Shown: positions 1 to 7,399 of the stretch, piece after piece
Layout of the letters: every line of letters begins with the position of its first letter
Numbering within the stretch: the stretch's first letter is position 1
Source: an uncultured Bacilli bacterium
Lineage (GTDB): Bacteria; Bacillota_I; Bacilli_A; RF39; UBA660
DNA length: 21,497 nucleotides
Reading direction: 5' to 3'
Assembly: GCA_947629425.1 (NCBI GenBank)
Contig: CANRDR010000005.1
Coordinates: 1 to 21,497 of the forward strand
The notes under the pieces: model-generated
Database searches by the model: none
Told to the model about the DNA's origin: nothing
Seen by the model: only the letters and a program-made list of their open reading frames with translations
Translations under genes and position numbers: made by a program

Positions 1-85
1 AGTCGTTAGAAATCATAGTACAATGCAGTTATAAAACTTTTTGCTTGCGCAGAAACTTTCATAACTTGCTATACATTTTAACACA
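1..85 (-). ncRNA. Structured RNA or leader candidate, partial at window edge
   Basis: No reading frame covers this stretch. On the minus strand, positions 66 to 27 form a 40-nt hairpin with 18-nt arms: 15 Watson-Crick pairs, one G-T wobble and two symmetric mismatches, closed by a GCAA (GNRA-type) tetraloop at 48-45 inside TGC/GCA. It is more G+C-rich than its surroundings, and a promoter-like TTGACA/TATAAA lies just upstream. I do not recognise the family. It could be a free small RNA or the 5' leader of a gene left of the window. It is not followed by a T-run within the window, so it is not a simple terminator. Confidence 0.45.
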
Positions 86-96
86 AAAAAATTAAT

Positions 97-125
97 TTTT
101 ATAAAAAAATATTATTATGTGTCAA
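97..125 (-). promoter_or_regulatory. Sigma-A promoter for the leftward RNA candidate
   Basis: On the minus strand a perfect TTGACA lies at about 125-120. TATAAA follows after 16 bp. Transcription would start near position 90 and run left through the GNRA hairpin. It lies immediately downstream of the spoVIF terminator, so it would start a separate transcription unit. Confidence 0.5.
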
Positions 126-129
126 ATAT

Positions 130-154
130 TAAAAAAAGTAAGTATAAACTTACT
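130..154 (-). terminator. Rho-independent terminator after spoVIF
   Basis: On the minus strand the 7-bp stem AGTAAGT/ACTTACT (154-148 with 143-137) has a 4-nt loop and is followed by seven T residues. The TAG stop of spoVIF lies within the stem. It ends the leftward SPOR-radC-mreC-mreD-spoVIF run. Confidence 0.8.
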
Positions 155-395
155 AGAAAAACTTATCTACATTTTTAGGTACTTTATCATTTTGTATAGC
201 CTTTATTATCTTTTCTTCTTTTTCTAAAGTAACATTTTTACCAGTTATTTTAGATAAATCTCTTATAATACTTCTCAAAACCTTTTCATCTTTCATATTA
301 TCTTTATTTAATCTTTTAGCAAGACTAACTATAGTATCTTTATCTACATTAGTTTTATTTTTTACCTTACCAAAAAACTCATCATTTAAATCCAT
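153..395 (-). CDS. spoVIF: Stage VI sporulation protein F
   Basis: This 80-residue soluble protein matches my recollection of the small SpoVIF (YjcC) family, about 85 residues in Bacillus. Shared traits are the early FFxKVxxKTxV stretch (residues 7-17), the DEKxxRxxIRxLSKxTGK block (residues 36-54) and the KIxxAIxNDKVPKN block near the C-terminus. In B. subtilis, SpoVIF acts in the mother cell in coat assembly and spore resistance and is made late, under sigma-K. The start is ATG at 395 with a strong AAAGGAGG site. It is the last gene of the mreC-mreD run, but it also has its own sigma-K-like promoter overlapping the mreD stop. The stop is TAG. Family identity comes from residue pattern only. 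Confidence 0.8.
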   Translation of the reverse strand: MDLNDEFFGKVKNKTNVDKDTIVSLAKRLNKDNMKDEKVLRSIIRDLSKITGKNVTLEKEEKIIKAIQNDKVPKNVDKFF

Positions 396-409
396 AACCC
401 CTCCTTTAA

Positions 410-437
410 TATAGTATGTATAATTTAATTAATTAGT
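410..437 (-). promoter_or_regulatory. Sigma-K-like promoter of spoVIF
   Basis: On the minus strand AC (437-436) is followed by exactly 17 bp and then CATACTATA (418-410). This fits the sigma-K pattern AC-N16/17-CATAnnnTA. The AC pair overlaps the end of mreD, and the -10 element lies about 15 bp before the spoVIF start. The known sigma-K control of B. subtilis spoVIF agrees. The element is short and A/T-rich, so chance occurrence is possible. Confidence 0.5.
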
Positions 438-804
438 TAAAATAAATATATATAAAATATACAATACTATTAAATATAATAGATATAGAATTTGTTTTTA
501 AATAATATATAAAACTATAATTATATCTATTAATAAAATATAATATAATAATAAATATAAAATAATATAATAAACTAATTAAAAATATATTTAATTTATT
601 TTTATTTATAAACTTATATATAAATTTATTTAAAAAATATAATATTAATATTATTAAACTAATATATGGTATTTTATTTAATAAAATATCTATAATTAAT
701 AAAGTAAAATATGAATATATATTAAATTTATTAATATATAGTATTATTAAACAAGATATTATACCTAAATAATTATTTATTAAATTATCTAATAGAAGTA
801 TCAA
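433..804 (-). CDS. mreD: MreD-like rod-shape membrane protein
   Basis: This is a roughly 123-residue, almost wholly hydrophobic protein of about four or five membrane segments, rich in Ile, Leu, Tyr and Asn. The call rests on position (it overlaps the end of mreC, as in the mreBCD operon), size class and membrane topology. No sequence motif is clear. MreD works in the membrane with MreC in lateral wall synthesis. A GTG at 813 is in frame, but the ribosome site AGGTGAT overlaps it. TTG at 804, just after that site, is a better start and matches the spacing used by other genes here. It is somewhat shorter than typical MreD (about 160-170 residues). Confidence 0.65.
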   Translation of the reverse strand: MILLLDNLINNYLGIISCLIILYINKFNIYSYFTLLIIDILLNKIPYISLIILILYFLNKFIYKFINKNKLNIFLISLLYYFIFIIILYFINRYNYSFIYYLKTNSISIIFNSIVYFIYIYFN

Positions 805-1468
805 AATTATCACCTACTATTAATACGTAATTTAAATCATTAAAATTTACATCACTTTTTACATATATTTTTTTAGAAATAGAATCATTTTCTATTTTTA
901 TAACTTTACCAATATATAAATGTTCTTTAATAGTACCATATCCACTAGTATATACTAAATCATTTACTAATACTTTATCATAATTAGATATATCAGTAAC
1001 AGTAAATAATTCAGTTTCTTCATCATAATTTAGTTTACCAAATACATTATTAATACTAACACTTATATCCTTTAAATTTCTTAATGTAGTTAATTCTGAA
1101 TTATTTTTATTTATTTTAGTAATTTTACCTACTAAACCATATTCGTTAGTAACGCCTAATCCTAAACTTATATTATTATTAGTACCATATTGTATTAGAA
1201 ATTTATCTGTATTATATGATTCTTTATATATAATTTTAGATACCATATATTTATATTCTAATTTACTTATATTTTTACTAAATTCATTTATATTATTTAT
1301 TTCATTAGTCAAATAATCTATTTTTTCATCTTTTAATTTAATTATAGAATCATAATAGTTATTATCTAATTTAAATGTTCCTAATACATTACCATAAAAG
1401 AATACTATATTATTTCTTAAAAGTACTACTAATATAAATATTATTATATATATACCTATCTTTTTCAT
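785..1468 (-). CDS. mreC: Rod shape-determining protein MreC
   Basis: This is a 227-residue bitopic protein. A short N-terminal cytoplasmic stub is followed by one membrane segment (about residues 5-24), a coiled-coil region (about 40-75) and an extracytoplasmic beta domain. The stretch around NISLGLGVTNEYGLVGKI is typical of MreC. MreC links the cytoplasmic MreB/Mbl cytoskeleton to MreD, RodA and penicillin-binding proteins in wall elongation. At 227 residues it is shorter than the usual 270-290. Its ATG overlaps the radC TGA stop as ATGA, so translation is coupled. mreB, which normally sits between radC and mreC, is missing here. Confidence 0.88.
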   Translation of the reverse strand: MKKIGIYIIIFILVVLLRNNIVFFYGNVLGTFKLDNNYYDSIIKLKDEKIDYLTNEINNINEFSKNISKLEYKYMVSKIIYKESYNTDKFLIQYGTNNNISLGLGVTNEYGLVGKITKINKNNSELTTLRNLKDISVSINNVFGKLNYDEETELFTVTDISNYDKVLVNDLVYTSGYGTIKEHLYIGKVIKIENDSISKKIYVKSDVNFNDLNYVLIVGDNFDTSIR

Positions 1469-2142
1469 CTATTTTCACTTTCTTTAAAAAAACTATAATA
1501 ATCTTTAGTATTTGTAATTATATGATCTAATAAAGGTATTCCTACAAAATTACATGCATTTATTAACTGATTAGTCATAAGAGTATCAGCATTGCTAGGT
1601 TTTATATCCATAGATGGATGATTATGCATAATTATTATACCTGATGCATTACATTTAATTGCATTATATAATATATCTCTAGGATGAAACATAGTTTGAT
1701 CTTTAGTACCTATTGTTATTATTTTATAATTAATAAGTTTCTTTTTATTATCTAAATATATTGCAAGTAAATTCTCTTGTTTTAAACCTACAAATAAACT
1801 TTTAAAAGTATCATGTACTACTTCTGAATTATTTAAAATCATTTTATTTTGTATTTCTACATTAGTAACTCTTTTACCTAATTCTATACTAGCCTTTATT
1901 ATTTCAGCTTTAATTAAACCTACTCCTTTATAACTACTTAATTCATATATATCTATATTATTAAGTTCATTAATGTTTTCAATATTACTTAATATATTAT
2001 TTGAAACATCTTTTACAGAATAATTTTTTGTACCTACTCTTAAAATAATAGATAATAATTCTTCATTAGATAAGTTTTCTACACCTACATTTAATAATCT
2101 TTCTCTTGGTTTTTCCATTGTTGGAACTTCTTTTAATTTCAT
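1465..2142 (-). CDS. radC: RadC family JAB/MPN-domain protein
   Basis: This 225-residue protein is full length for the RadC (UPF0758) family. The N-terminal part carries PRERL and LSNEELL motifs and a helix-hairpin-helix-like segment (KGVGLIKA, residues 72-79). The C-terminal JAMM metal site is intact: His173, His175, Ser183 and Asp186 in an HNHPS...S..D arrangement. The biochemical role of RadC is unsettled, and the old DNA-repair assignment is doubtful. The start is ATG at 2142 with AAGGAG upstream, overlapping the end of the SPOR-gene frame. The position before mreC matches Bacillus synteny. Confidence 0.92.
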   Translation of the reverse strand: MKLKEVPTMEKPRERLLNVGVENLSNEELLSIILRVGTKNYSVKDVSNNILSNIENINELNNIDIYELSSYKGVGLIKAEIIKASIELGKRVTNVEIQNKMILNNSEVVHDTFKSLFVGLKQENLLAIYLDNKKKLINYKIITIGTKDQTMFHPRDILYNAIKCNASGIIIMHNHPSMDIKPSNADTLMTNQLINACNFVGIPLLDHIITNTKDYYSFFKESENR

Positions 2143-2564
2143 ATCGTCTCCTTATATTTTTCTATAATCATTTTATTTATTTCTAAAAATACTACTTCAT
2201 TTTCATTATTCATTAAAGATTCATATTCATTAATTTCTTTTTTTAAAGCATTATTATTAATTTCTATATCTTTTAAATAATAGCTGATACCTTGATTATT
2301 TAAATATTTTTCCATATTCTGTATATTTTTTTCATTTTTAAGTATAGAAACATATACTCTCTATAATTCATTATCTTCTATTACAATAGAATTTTTATAT
2401 TTTTTGCTAAAAGTATCAGCCGCTTCTTTATTAGTATAAACACCTATTTGAAATGCTTTATAAGTACTTGTAAATATATTTTTTATATATCCAGTATAAG
2501 ATATATAATATCCAAGCGTTATACCTAATATAAATACAATTAATGGTTTAGTAATTTTCTTCAT
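2139..2564 (-). pseudogene. SPOR-domain membrane protein (SpoIIB-like position) interrupted by TAG
   Basis: The first 67 codons encode a short cytoplasmic stub, a membrane segment (about residues 6-25) and the start of a SPOR-type peptidoglycan-binding domain (FQIGVYTNKEAADTFSKKY). A TAG at 2363-2361 then interrupts. The same frame continues for 73 more codons beginning RVYVSIL, which is the second half of a SPOR repeat. It ends in a TGA that overlaps the radC ATG. SPOR domains usually have Tyr just before RVxV, so TAT to TAG is a simple explanation. SPOR proteins bind denuded glycan at division septa. B. subtilis SpoIIB, also SPOR-type, lies upstream of maf-radC-mreB and acts at the sporulation septum. 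A sequencing error or a functional short protein is also possible. Confidence 0.7.
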
Positions 2565-2585
2565 ATCATCACCAATTATATTTTA

Positions 2586-2613
2586 AAACATAATTAAAAT
2601 ATATTTTGTCGAA
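2586..2613 (-). promoter_or_regulatory. Spo0A box and -10 upstream of the SPOR gene
   Basis: TTCGACA at 2613-2607 on the minus strand is the reverse complement of the Spo0A box TGTCGAA. After 21 bp comes TAAAAT (2585-2580). A perfect TATAAT occurs 5 bp further, but it sits too close to the start codon. The box ends 42 bp before the start. Geometry and sequence match the box upstream of the SirA-like gene. Confidence 0.6.
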
Positions 2614-2687
2614 CTATACCCTACACTATATATATTATCTATTTTTTTGCATTTCCTTTTTTTTCTTTTAATTTTTTTATCTTGTAA

Positions 2688-2716
2688 TTGAATTTTATGT
2701 TTATTCATGATATTAT
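2688..2716 (+). promoter_or_regulatory. Sigma-A promoter of the sortase fusion gene
   Basis: TTGAAT (2688-2693) is followed by 17 bp and TATTAT (2711-2716), 29 bp before the ATG at 2746. It diverges from the Spo0A-type promoter of the SPOR gene. The ribosome site is weak (AAGTGAT). Confidence 0.6.
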
Positions 2717-2745
2717 TAAGTATATGATAGAAAGTAAGTGATTAA

Positions 2746-4377
2746 ATGAATAATATTTTATTAAAAATTAGTTCTGATTTGCTTACTATTTCTTATGCGA
2801 AAAAAAGTACAGATAAAAATTTAAATAATACTAATATAATAGATACTAAAAATTTATTATTTTCATATGAATATATATTAGAAAATATGGAATTAGTTAG
2901 TAGTTTTTTAAATACTGTTTTAATTAAAAATAATATAAGTAAAGTTAAAGTAAATAATATAGAATTAGTTAGTTTAACATTAGATTTATTAAGTATTAAT
3001 AATACTATTAAAAATATGTTAATTAATGATGATAAACCTATAAACTATGATATATTCTTAAAACTTTTAGATAATAAAACATTAGAATATTTAAATTGTT
3101 ATGATATACCACCTTTTTTATTAGAAAGATTAGATATTAATAAAAATTTAAAAGTAGAAGTTAGAAGTGAAATATTCTTTTTAAGTAATTTTATGGAATC
3201 TAATAAATTATATAAATATTCTGATATTTATTATAAAAAAACATTAGTTTTAACTAGCAATTTCTTAGTTCAAGATTTAGAAGATTTTAGAACATTCTTA
3301 AATATAAATAAATATTTAAAAACTATACATTTAAAATATTATTCAAATGATTTAATATATTCTATAATAGATATATTTAAAGAATATAATATTAGAGATA
3401 AGGTAATAGTATTTTATGAAAATAATAATATTAAAGTAATAGTTAATTCTATTAATTATTTAAAAAGTATATATAATAATTATTTAGACAAAAATAATAT
3501 AGATTTTAAAATAGTATATTCAAAAGAATATAAAAGAAAAAATTTATTTAAACAATTAAACTTTATTACATTAAAATATATATGTATTGTAGTAACTGTT
3601 TGTGGAATAGTTTTTAGTGCATTAGATTTTTATAAAAATTATTCTTCTCAAAAAAAATTAGAAAGTATAGATACTCAGTTAACTGATATATTAGATAACT
3701 ATGAATTAGATAATATTGAAGGAAATGATATAGAGTACATAGATACTGAAGAAAATGAAGAAGATAGTACTACTACAACTACATCTGGTGTTGATTATTT
3801 TAGTGTTTATTATAATAGATATAATCAAATATTTGAAGAATTAGAATCAATTAATAATGATACAGTTGGATGGTTAACTGTTAACAATACTAATATTAAT
3901 ACACCTGTAGTACAATCAACAGATAATTCATATTATTTAACACATGATTTTAATAAAAAATATAATTCTTATGGTTGGATATTTATGGATTATAGAAATA
4001 ATATATATAACTTAAGCAATAATACTATTATATATGGACATAATAAAAATGGTAGATTATTTGGATCTCTTCGATATGTTTTAAATAAAAGTTGGTATAC
4101 AAATACTGATAATCATACAATTACATTTAATACTAAATTTAAGAATATGAAATGGAAAATATTTTCTATATACAAAATACCTACTAGCAATGATTATTTA
4201 TACGCTAATTTTGAAGATTTAACTGAATTTAATAGTTTTATAAATTATATTAAAGATAGAAGTATATATGATTTTAATGTAGAAGTTAAAAGTACAGATC
4301 ATATATTAACATTATCTACTTGTTCTAATAATGCAACACAAAGATTAGTTATTCATGCAGTATTAATAGATGAATAA
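2746..4377 (+). CDS. Class B-type sortase with large N-terminal cytoplasmic domain
   Basis: This is a 543-residue membrane protein. Residues 1-270 form a predicted cytoplasmic domain with alternating hydrophobic strands and helices, rich in Asn, Leu and Ile; I recognise no family there. One membrane segment spans about 272-295. An acidic and Thr-rich linker (about 325-347, ending TTTTTSG) follows, then a sortase domain from about 350. Catalytic His432 (YGHN), Cys526 (TLSTC) and Arg533 (QRLV) are all present. The stretch from GWLTVNNTNINTPVVQ through YYLTHDF is typical of SrtB. Sortase B enzymes attach surface proteins to the wall by transpeptidation. Usual SrtB proteins are 230-280 residues, so the N-terminal extension is odd. 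The gene stands alone between a sigma-A-like promoter and a strong terminator. Its substrate is not evident beside it. Confidence 0.85.
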   Translation: MNNILLKISSDLLTISYAKKSTDKNLNNTNIIDTKNLLFSYEYILENMELVSSFLNTVLIKNNISKVKVNNIELVSLTLDLLSINNTIKNMLINDDKPINYDIFLKLLDNKTLEYLNCYDIPPFLLERLDINKNLKVEVRSEIFFLSNFMESNKLYKYSDIYYKKTLVLTSNFLVQDLEDFRTFLNINKYLKTIHLKYYSNDLIYSIIDIFKEYNIRDKVIVFYENNNIKVIVNSINYLKSIYNNYLDKNNIDFKIVYSKEYKRKNLFKQLNFITLKYICIVVTVCGIVFSALDFYKNYSSQKKLESIDTQLTDILDNYELDNIEGNDIEYIDTEENEEDSTTTTTSGVDYFSVYYNRYNQIFEELESINNDTVGWLTVNNTNINTPVVQSTDNSYYLTHDFNKKYNSYGWIFMDYRNNIYNLSNNTIIYGHNKNGRLFGSLRYVLNKSWYTNTDNHTITFNTKFKNMKWKIFSIYKIPTSNDYLYANFEDLTEFNSFINYIKDRSIYDFNVEVKSTDHILTLSTCSNNATQRLVIHAVLIDE

Positions 4378-4406
4378 AACAAGCTTTATTTGAAGCTTGT
4401 TTTTAA
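4374..4406. terminator. Bidirectional terminator between convergent genes
   Basis: A 9-bp perfect stem AACAAGCTT/AAGCTTGTT (4378-4386 with 4393-4401) has a 6-nt loop. A T-run follows on the plus strand and an A-run precedes it, so it can end both the sortase fusion (plus) and the membrane protein gene at 4403 (minus). Confidence 0.9.
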
Positions 4407-4993
4407 TAATTATCATTTAATTTAGGCATATCTATTTTATTTTCTAAAAATTTATTTACTATCAATACAATTATATTAAATATTAACCAAATTATAAATA
4501 ATATACCTGTAGTTTGAAATATACTCAATAATAAATTATTTTCATATATTGATGTAACATTACTTAAATTAATATTAACTCCATTTAAAGCAATTAAATT
4601 AAATATAAATAATGCTTCAATAATAAATCCTACCCAAATATTTATATTTTTAATTATTGGTTTAGCCTTTTTTATAGAAATAAATTGAATTAATATTGTT
4701 ATTATAATAAAAGTTAAATAATCTACAATAGATGGAAAATAAGCTAATTTAAATACATTAGTTATATATACATCTATAATATTAAATAAAGGTTTATAAT
4801 AACTAAAAATGGTATATATTAATATTAAAATTATAGTTAAAATATATAATATTTTAGTTTGTCTTTTATTATTTCCATATATTAAATCAAATAATATAAC
4901 ACCAATTAGTAATATTACTAATCCAATAAAATAATTTTTTTCAATAAATTCAAAAATTAATTTAAATTTATCTAATAATGTCATATCAACCAT
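4403..4993 (-). CDS. Multi-pass membrane protein of unknown function
   Basis: This is a protein of about 196 residues with roughly five predicted membrane segments (near residues 20-40, 47-65, 85-105, 118-138 and 160-182) and short polar loops. I do not recognise the family. It lies 14 bp downstream of the second sortase in the same direction, so it is likely cotranscribed with the sortase and its substrate. It may assist surface-protein export or anchoring, but nothing in the sequence proves that. A GTG at 5002 is in frame but overlaps the ribosome site GGGGTGA. ATG at 4993, five bases after it, is the better start. Confidence 0.6.
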   Translation of the reverse strand: MVDMTLLDKFKLIFEFIEKNYFIGLVILLIGVILFDLIYGNNKRQTKILYILTIILILIYTIFSYYKPLFNIIDVYITNVFKLAYFPSIVDYLTFIIITILIQFISIKKAKPIIKNINIWVGFIIEALFIFNLIALNGVNINLSNVTSIYENNLLLSIFQTTGILFIIWLIFNIIVLIVNKFLENKIDMPKLNDNY

Positions 4994-5007
4994 AAAATTC
5001 ACCCCAA

Positions 5008-5658
5008 TTATTCTTTATTAACTAACTCACTTATATAAATAGTTTGAGTTGTTTTAACATTTTTTGTACATGTTATTAATGTTAATGTTGTTTTATTTTT
5101 ATTCCTTTTTATCTCTGCTTTTCCTGTTTTAGGTATAGTATATATATCAACAATTTTATATGTATATAAAACATTGTTATAATCTATATAAATATAATCA
5201 TCTAAATTTAATTTATATAAATCTTTAAAATATGATACTGATGAATTACCAGAATGACCTGCTATTATAACATTTCCAAATTCTTCATCAGGATAACTAG
5301 ATGATGATAAAATTTGAATATTTTTATTTACAGTATTATATTTACTATCCTTTTCAGTAAAACCTTTTTTGAAATTAATTTTTGGAATACTTAAATATCC
5401 AATGTAAGTATAATTATTAATTTCTTTGCTTTTAGTATCTTCAACCAATTCTTCCCCAATTTCTAAATTTATTATAGTTCCAGTAGAACCATTATCTATT
5501 TCTTCTAATGGTTCTACATCAACTATTTCATTATAGTATAATTCATTCATATAATCATATACTTCTATTTTTTTACTTTTAAAATATTCAGAAGCAAAGA
5601 TTAATATTCCAACAAATAATACTATAAAACTAACAATTATTTTTAGATTTCTTGACAT
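5008..5658 (-). CDS. Sortase, class D/E-like, with Gln at the Arg position
   Basis: This is a 216-residue protein with one N-terminal membrane segment (residues 6-23), a variable linker and a C-terminal sortase domain from about 84 (IGYLSIPKI). Catalytic His135 (AGHS) and Cys197 (TLITC) are present. At the expected catalytic-Arg position, eight residues after Cys, there is Gln205 (TTQTIYIS). No other Arg is nearby. The ATG at 5658 overlaps the end of the secreted substrate gene by 29 bp, with no clear ribosome site of its own, so translation is probably coupled. That overlap makes the CPITG protein its likely substrate. The enzyme class is my estimate from size and motifs. Confidence 0.8.
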   Translation of the reverse strand: MSRNLKIIVSFIVLFVGILIFASEYFKSKKIEVYDYMNELYYNEIVDVEPLEEIDNGSTGTIINLEIGEELVEDTKSKEINNYTYIGYLSIPKINFKKGFTEKDSKYNTVNKNIQILSSSSYPDEEFGNVIIAGHSGNSSVSYFKDLYKLNLDDYIYIDYNNVLYTYKIVDIYTIPKTGKAEIKRNKNKTTLTLITCTKNVKTTQTIYISELVNKE

Positions 5659-7339
5659 TTCTATAAACTAAATACGAACCAATGCTAAGTATTGTAGCAC
5701 CTACTGTGTATTTTATAATTGAAGATACTCCAGTAATAGGACAGTCAACTGTCTCAACATCTACAGTAGTAGTTGTATCAACATTTGTATCAACATCTAC
5801 AGTATAATCATCAAATTCATAATGATTTTCAAATGTATTATTATTTTCATTATTATTTTGATTTTCATTATTTTGATTATTATCATTATTGTTTTCTGGA
5901 TTATTATTCTCTTGGTCATTATCGTTTTCTTGATTATTTCTTAAATCAATATAATTTACCCTGTAATAAGAGTTATTTTCTTTAACTTCTAAAACCCCAT
6001 TAGAGATTATAAAATATAATTTGTCTAAATAATTTTCAGTATCAACTATATAATAAGTACCATCATCTAATTGTAAACTATATTTAGTATTAGTGCTTAT
6101 ATATGTTTTTACTAATGAACCACTAGTTTTATATATTTTTATATAATCTTTTGCATCATTAATATCATTATATATAGTTAAATTTGTTAAATAATCATAA
6201 TCATCATTATCATCATCATTATTTGAACCCTTAATAGTAAATGTTTGAGTACTTGTTGTATCACGAACTGTAATGACTTGTTTTTGTGGTAAATTATAGT
6301 TACTATAATTAGAAATAACTATTGTATAAGTACCTGCTGATAATACATTGTTTAAACTTGTATAATTTCTACTTGTAGTATAAGTTTTTACTAAATTACT
6401 ACAAGTTTTATTAGAACAATCCCCACTGTAAATACTAAACTTGATGCCATTTAAATAATCATCATTTTCATCTACTATTTTTATTCTTACATTAGTATCA
6501 GCAAAATTGTCTAATAGAGCAATTAAACTAGCCTCAACTTTATCAGAACTACTTGTATATACTCTTCCTAATATTAAATACTCACCTAAATTATAATAAG
6601 TTGCAGTACTATATGAACTCTTTGAACCAGTTAATAGTACTTCAAAATCATCTTTTGTATATTTTTCTAAGCTACTTTCAGGAATTCTTATTTGAAAACT
6701 TCCATCTCCTGAAGCCACTAAATTATTATTTACAGTTGTTGTACTAGTAGGTGCATTATAATATTTAACTGTTGGTTTACTTTTTAAACCATAAGTTTCA
6801 ACATTAATTATATTAGAATAATAATAGCTACCACTCTTATAAAAACTTACATTTTTATTATCAAGAACAATAGAATTATTTGTTTCTTTATAATTAATTG
6901 CACCATTTACAAGTTTATTAACATAATAACATGTTGTATCGCTTGTATTATTTTTAATATAATTTTTTAAAGTAGAACTAATATTGTAATCATTTCCACT
7001 TAAATAGTCTTGATACCATAATATTGCTACTTGTGCTATATAATAATTTCTAGCAGAAGTACTAGTTACTTTACTATTATTTATTATATATGTAAATCCT
7101 GGATCTGATGTTACTGGTTCTTTAAATGTTGACTTTGAAGCAAAATAAGTACCAGTTTCTAAACCATATACATCATAACTACTAGTTTTATTATAGTATA
7201 CTTCTATCCCATCTATATATTCATAAGAAGTACCACTTTTATTTACAGTAATACTGCTTGAATAACTTACTGCATTAACACTAGCTGAAAAGCCTAATAA
7301 ACATATTAAACTTAATAAAATCATTGAAATTCTTTTCAT
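5630..7339 (-). CDS. Sortase-anchored surface protein with thioester-like and Cna-B-like domains
   Basis: This is a 569-residue exported protein. A signal peptide (residues 1-23, ending SVNA) is followed by a domain resembling host-binding thioester domains (about 40-190) with a Q-x-A-I-x-W motif (Gln103 to Trp108). The usual Cys near Y-x-L-E-x-G is Gly59. A Cna-B/SpaA-like beta domain (about 300-375), a second beta region, an Asn/Glu-rich linker and a sorting signal follow. The signal is CPITG at 533-537, then a hydrophobic span and a Lys/Arg/Asn tail. ATG at 7339 is preferred over an in-frame upstream ATG (7399). A GAGGGAG ribosome site precedes it, the signal peptide begins there, and the promoter lies inside the upstream extension. 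The next gene is a sortase. Confidence 0.82.
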   Translation of the reverse strand: MKRISMILLSLICLLGFSASVNAVSYSSSITVNKSGTSYEYIDGIEVYYNKTSSYDVYGLETGTYFASKSTFKEPVTSDPGFTYIINNSKVTSTSARNYYIAQVAILWYQDYLSGNDYNISSTLKNYIKNNTSDTTCYYVNKLVNGAINYKETNNSIVLDNKNVSFYKSGSYYYSNIINVETYGLKSKPTVKYYNAPTSTTTVNNNLVASGDGSFQIRIPESSLEKYTKDDFEVLLTGSKSSYSTATYYNLGEYLILGRVYTSSSDKVEASLIALLDNFADTNVRIKIVDENDDYLNGIKFSIYSGDCSNKTCSNLVKTYTTSRNYTSLNNVLSAGTYTIVISNYSNYNLPQKQVITVRDTTSTQTFTIKGSNNDDDNDDYDYLTNLTIYNDINDAKDYIKIYKTSGSLVKTYISTNTKYSLQLDDGTYYIVDTENYLDKLYFIISNGVLEVKENNSYYRVNYIDLRNNQENDNDQENNNPENNNDNNQNNENQNNNENNNTFENHYEFDDYTVDVDTNVDTTTTVDVETVDCPITGVSSIIKYTVGATILSIGSYLVYRNVKKSKNNC

Positions 7340-7367
7340 TTTAAACCACTCCCTCTTTGATTTGGGT

Positions 7368-7399
7368 ATTATACTAACACTTTTCTTAGAAAATGTCAA
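7368..7399 (-). promoter_or_regulatory. Sigma-A promoter of the surface protein-sortase operon
   Basis: On the minus strand a perfect TTGACA (7399-7394) is followed by 17 bp and TAGTAT (7376-7371). A TATAAT at 7373-7368 overlaps it at 20-bp spacing. It drives the CPITG protein, its sortase and the membrane protein. An inverted repeat, AACACTT at 7376-7382 and AAGTGTT at 7412-7418, brackets the -35 region and could be an operator. Confidence 0.65.

Noticed and set aside
804..813. GTG at 813 as the mreD start
   Set aside because: It overlaps the AGGTGAT ribosome site; TTG at 804 has proper spacing and follows the pattern of the SirA-like TTG start.
5773..5985. A Tyr/His-rich plus-strand frame of 70 codons
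   Set aside because: It is the antisense of the Asn/Glu-rich linker of the CPITG protein; its odd composition is fully explained by that repeat-like region.
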